NCBI GenBank assembly: GCA_002719135.1
Contig: PBGU01000026.1
Coordinates: forward strand, 22,973 to 31,769
Reading direction: 5' to 3'
DNA: 8,797 nucleotides
Source of the DNA: Gammaproteobacteria bacterium
Lineage (GTDB): Bacteria; Pseudomonadota; Gammaproteobacteria; Pseudomonadales; Azotimanducaceae
Below, in pieces: positions 7,095 through 8,797 of this stretch. The position numbers and the translations under genes are program-made. The notes under the pieces are model-generated. The model did no database searches and had not been told where the DNA came from. It worked only from the letters and a program-made list of their open reading frames with translations. How positions within the stretch are numbered: the stretch's first letter is position 1; each line of letters starts with the position of its first letter.

Positions 7095-7921
7095 ACAGGC
7101 GAACAGAGTCGGATCTTTTTGCTTCGGAAACGCTTGTCGAGACCATTCGCTTTGCCTCACTTGGTAGTGGTAGTGGGGGCAACGGAACGGTGGTCCAAGG
7201 CGGTGGGACCACGGTGCTGGTGGATTGCGGCTTTAGCGTCAAACAGACGACGAGTCGGCTAAACGCTTTGGGGGTCGCCGTTGAGACGATCGATGCCCTG
7301 CTCGTGACGCACGAACACGGGGATCATGTTGGCGGTGTTATTCCGCTCGCGCACCGATTTGATTTACCTGTCTATGCTTCGCATGGGACCCACCGAGCGC
7401 TCGCTGAACGGGATCTAGAGCAACGTTTGGCGCGGGTCATTGTCCCGGCCGAAGAGCTCGTTGTAGGCGACCTGGCCGTGCTCCCGGTGCCGGTGCCCCA
7501 CGATGCGCGGGAGCCAACGCAGTATGTGATCAGTCATGCCGGCGTAGCCGTGGGCATTCTTACGGATTTGGGGCACGTCACGCCCTTTGTGGTTGAGAGC
7601 TACCGAAAATGCAATGCGATCCTGGTGGAAAGCAATCACGACGCTGAAATGTTACGGAATGGCGATTATCCGCAGCGGTTGAAGCGTCGTATTGCGGGCA
7701 AGTTTGGGCACTTATCCAATGCACAAACAGCGGGGTTTCTGGAAGAAGTTGTCCACGACGCGTTAACCCACGTCGTCATTGGACACATCAGTGAACAAAA
7801 TAATGCCAAAGAGCCATTACAACGTACGTTTACCGAACTTGAGAAGCTTATCCCAAACTTTGCGTACGCGACCCAAACGCATGGAATTGGTTGGACCCAG
7901 CCGCTAGCGATCAGTGTGTGA
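7091..7921 (+). CDS. WalJ/YycJ-like MBL-fold metallo-hydrolase, non-standard start codon
   Basis: A cytoplasmic metallo-beta-lactamase-fold hydrolase of the WalJ/YycJ-like family; P. aeruginosa PA1012 occupies the same place after bamC. Family motifs are complete: 'FASLGSGSGGNGT' (about 7151-7189), 'LVDCGFS', the metal-binding THEHGDH (7307-7327), 'VPHDAREPTQYVI', 'LTDLGHVT', 'LVESNHDAEML', 'KFGHLSN' and 'VVIGHISEQNN', giving the usual HxHxDH plus later His and Asp ligands. Physiological substrates are poorly known; nuclease activity has been suggested for some relatives. The start is odd. The first in-frame ATG/GTG/TTG is GTG at 7190, inside the conserved fold, and would delete the first strand and the SGSGGN loop. 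Relatives usually begin 'MRFASLGSGS', where this sequence has ATT (7145, 258 residues). CTG at 7091 overlaps the bamC stop, has GGGAG 8 bases upstream and gives 276 residues; it is used here provisionally. Identity as an MBL hydrolase is firm, the start is not. Confidence 0.88.
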   Translation: MNRRTESDLFASETLVETIRFASLGSGSGGNGTVVQGGGTTVLVDCGFSVKQTTSRLNALGVAVETIDALLVTHEHGDHVGGVIPLAHRFDLPVYASHGTHRALAERDLEQRLARVIVPAEELVVGDLAVLPVPVPHDAREPTQYVISHAGVAVGILTDLGHVTPFVVESYRKCNAILVESNHDAEMLRNGDYPQRLKRRIAGKFGHLSNAQTAGFLEEVVHDALTHVVIGHISEQNNAKEPLQRTFTELEKLIPNFAYATQTHGIGWTQPLAISV

Positions 7922-7922
7922 C

Positions 7923-7956
7923 ACGGTCTTATCCTGCGGTGCTGAAAACTGACCGT
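7923..7956 (+). terminator. weak inverted repeat after the hydrolase gene
   Basis: ACGGTC (7923-7928) and GACCGT (7951-7956) are perfect 6-base arms around a 22-base loop, followed by TTTATACTT. The position just after the stop suits transcription termination, but the loop is long and the T-run short, so it may be chance or a regulatory site for the next gene. Confidence 0.2.
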
Positions 7957-7957
7957 T

Positions 7958-7974
7958 TATACTTGTGAGATAAT
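7958..7974 (+). promoter_or_regulatory. candidate -10 boxes for the Spy-like gene
   Basis: Two -10-like hexamers, TATACT (7958-7963) and GATAAT (7969-7974), each with 5 of 6 consensus matches, lie about 40-57 bases before the GTG start at 8015. A -35-like CTGAAA at 7942-7947 is at the wrong spacing for both (10 and 21 bases). A separate promoter here is plausible because the gene is 93 bases from its upstream neighbour, but the box assignment is uncertain. Confidence 0.3.
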
Positions 7975-7999
7975 TAAAGACTTGGAAAGTAAGGTCCGT

Positions 8000-8007
8000 T
8001 AAGGAGG
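8000..8007 (+). promoter_or_regulatory. very strong Shine-Dalgarno site
   Basis: TAAGGAGG is a full complement of the usual 3' end of bacterial 16S rRNA and sits 7 bases before the GTG at 8015. A second purine block, AAAAGGAG (8008-8015), runs into the start codon. This is the best ribosome binding site in the window and decides GTG 8015 over the internal in-frame ATG at 8045. Confidence 0.85.
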
Positions 8008-8014
8008 AAAAGGA

Positions 8015-8440
8015 GTGATTGTCAATCATTATTCCCTTCACTCGATGTGGCAAGTTGTGTTGGCATCGTGTCTAGTCGTTACTCTCGTCGGCGGAGTGCA
8101 GGCGGCAACGACCGACGCGTTTGGACACAAATCGGATGTCGAGGATCCCTACAGAGCGCGGTTGATGGATCAACTCACTAAACTTGATCTAAAACCCGAT
8201 CAGGTGGAAGCCTTTCAAGATCGCGTGAATGAGTATTTTGCGGAGCGAAATGGTTCCCAGCGGCGCATCGGACGGCAGGGCGGGGCGATCGATGTGCGGG
8301 TACGTCGCGACTTGCGTCGGGTGGAGAATCGAGCCGTTGAGGCGATGACGTCCACGTTGACGCCCGAACAACTCGAAAAATATCGGCGGTTTGTCCAAAT
8401 CGGCAACCAACAGTACATGGCAAACGCGGGGTTGCGCTGA
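8015..8440 (+). CDS. small exported protein with Spy/CpxP-like LTxxQ motifs
   Basis: A 141-residue protein starting at GTG 8015. Residues 1-30 form a signal peptide: a basic/polar start, a hydrophobic core 'VVLASCLVVTLVGGV' (14-28) and a predicted cut after VQA (28-30). There is no lipobox, so a soluble periplasmic protein is expected. The mature part is charged and predicted helical. Two similar motifs stand near either end, 'LDLKPDQVEAFQ' (57-68) and 'LTPEQLEKYRRF' (115-126), joined by an Arg-rich middle (82-107). Paired LTxxQ-like motifs are typical of the Spy/CpxP/ZraP group of periplasmic chaperones and stress sensors, so an envelope-stress role is a reasonable guess but not shown; I do not recognise a named family. 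It follows the hydrolase gene by 93 bases with its own candidate promoter, in the place where purC is often found after bamC and the hydrolase. Confidence 0.8.
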   Translation: MIVNHYSLHSMWQVVLASCLVVTLVGGVQAATTDAFGHKSDVEDPYRARLMDQLTKLDLKPDQVEAFQDRVNEYFAERNGSQRRIGRQGGAIDVRVRRDLRRVENRAVEAMTSTLTPEQLEKYRRFVQIGNQQYMANAGLR

Positions 8441-8539
8441 CACGGCCACGTCGAGCCAGTAACAGACTTACCGAGAGCCATACCCTCGAGACAGCGCTGT
8501 AGCAAGTTGCAAAATCATTGTTCTTTTGGGATCAGGCTT

Positions 8540-8560
8540 GGGGCCAGACTCAGGCCTTTT
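8540..8560 (+). terminator. weak terminator-like hairpin after the Spy-like gene
   Basis: GGCC (8542-8545) pairs with GGCC (8553-8556) across a 7-base loop, extended by two possible G-U pairs, and is followed at once by TTTT, then AGTTT. The shape is that of an intrinsic terminator, but the stem is short and the T-run interrupted. It lies about 100 bases after the stop at 8440. Confidence 0.3.
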
Positions 8561-8661
8561 AGTTTGATTCGGATTCGTTACATTTGGGAAGCAATGAAGG
8601 CAAAAGATGGACCGTCATTCCTAGCCGATAAACAAGCGCCAGCGTGCGGTTCGTGGTACGG

Positions 8662-8679
8662 TCCTCGTACGTCTGAGGA
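8662..8679. repeat. small inverted repeat upstream of the last gene
   Basis: TCCTC and GAGGA form perfect 5-base arms around an 8-base loop, about 60 bases before the start at 8739. It could be an operator or leader hairpin for that gene; no T-run follows, so it is not a terminator. Chance is quite possible. Confidence 0.15.
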
Positions 8680-8738
8680 TTAACAAGCTACTGGCCCTGC
8701 AACACGGGCGAGTGGCTATTTTGCGGAGAGAGAAACGG

Positions 8739-8797
8739 ATGAAGATGCTTTGGTTTGGTCGCGTGTTTGCGGTACTCGGGATCTTTGCTTTGTGGAC
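8739..8797 (+). CDS. N-terminus of an exported or membrane protein (cut by window end)
   Basis: Only the first 19 codons are present, encoding MKMLWFGRVFAVLGIFALW. The start ATG is preceded by GGAGAGAG (8725-8732), a fair ribosome binding site; an in-frame ATG two codons later (8745) is also possible. Positively charged residues followed by an uninterrupted hydrophobic stretch indicate a signal peptide or a first transmembrane helix. Nothing more can be said about function; the rest lies beyond the window. Confidence 0.6.
   Translation, partial: MKMLWFGRVFAVLGIFALW

Larger units (their letters stand above)
8441..8738. other. 298-base region without a convincing gene
   Basis: Between the Spy-like gene and the final partial gene I find no tRNA-like cloverleaf, no tandem repeats and no long open frame. 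It holds a weak terminator-like hairpin (8540-8560), a second small hairpin (8662-8679), and one tiny open frame at 8594-8683 (ATG to TAA, 29 codons) with only a weak GGGA upstream. It probably holds the 3' end of the upstream transcript and the promoter and leader of the gene starting at 8739; no good -35/-10 pair was found. Confidence 0.5.

Noticed and set aside
7190..7921. GTG at 7190 as the start of the metallo-hydrolase
   Set aside because: It would remove the conserved 'FASLGSGSGGN' segment that is in frame immediately upstream; the true start must be earlier.
8630..8640. 11-base match (AAACAAGCGCC) with bamC at 6105-6115, both in a frame reading K-Q-A-P
   Set aside because: A single short match with little similarity around it; most likely chance rather than a duplicated gene fragment.
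1..8797. CRISPR array, insertion sequence, prophage, integron, tRNA or rRNA
   Set aside because: No spaced direct repeats, transposase or integrase motifs, terminal inverted repeats, or tRNA/rRNA signatures were seen on either strand.

Overview
The window looks like an ordinary chromosomal segment of a gammaproteobacterium of moderate GC content (by eye, not computed). The main evidence is a BamC-type lipoprotein directly downstream of dapA, and an overall order of nadA, M48/BepA-like protease, tusA-like gene, AI-2E/PerM-type membrane protein, dapA, bamC and WalJ/YycJ-like metallo-hydrolase. From memory, Pseudomonas aeruginosa carries this same order around PA1004-PA1013, but with bcp and gcvR ahead of dapA and purC after the hydrolase gene. 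Those three genes are absent here. I cannot name a genus.

Layout. Bases 1-177 are the 3' end of a short-chain dehydrogenase/reductase gene on the + strand. Converging on it is a - strand gene (202-1056) for a short ATP-grasp protein related to glutathione synthetase. Diverging from that gene is nadA (1165-2190), quinolinate synthase of NAD biosynthesis. nadA converges, with a 17-base gap, on a - strand gene for a secreted BepA-like M48 zinc protease with a C-terminal repeat region (2208-3632 or 3644). A spacer of under 100 bases holding a small inverted repeat separates this protease gene from a rightward gene group: tusA-like (3722), perM-like (3961), dapA (5098), bamC (5970) and metallo-hydrolase (7091 or 7145). 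Three junctions in this group are tight stop/start overlaps: ATGA, ATGA and, if the non-standard start is right, CTGA. After a 93-base gap comes a small secreted protein with Spy/CpxP-like LTxxQ motifs, which has the strongest ribosome binding site in the window (8015-8440). About 300 largely non-coding bases follow, then the first 19 codons of another exported or membrane protein (8739 onward).

How the genes relate. The set is mostly housekeeping and envelope function. BamC belongs to the outer membrane protein assembly complex and BepA-like proteases police that complex. DapA makes the precursor of lysine and of the peptidoglycan cross-linking amino acid, and the small Spy-like protein is probably periplasmic. 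NadA supplies NAD, and the TusA-like protein carries sulfur for cofactor or tRNA modification. I see no CRISPR array, insertion sequence, phage gene, tRNA or rRNA, and no convincing new multi-gene system. The points most worth a second look are the metallo-hydrolase reading frame, which has no ATG, GTG or TTG at its natural start, the divergent stand-alone glutathione-synthetase-like gene, and the strongly translated Spy-like protein lying where purC is usually expected.
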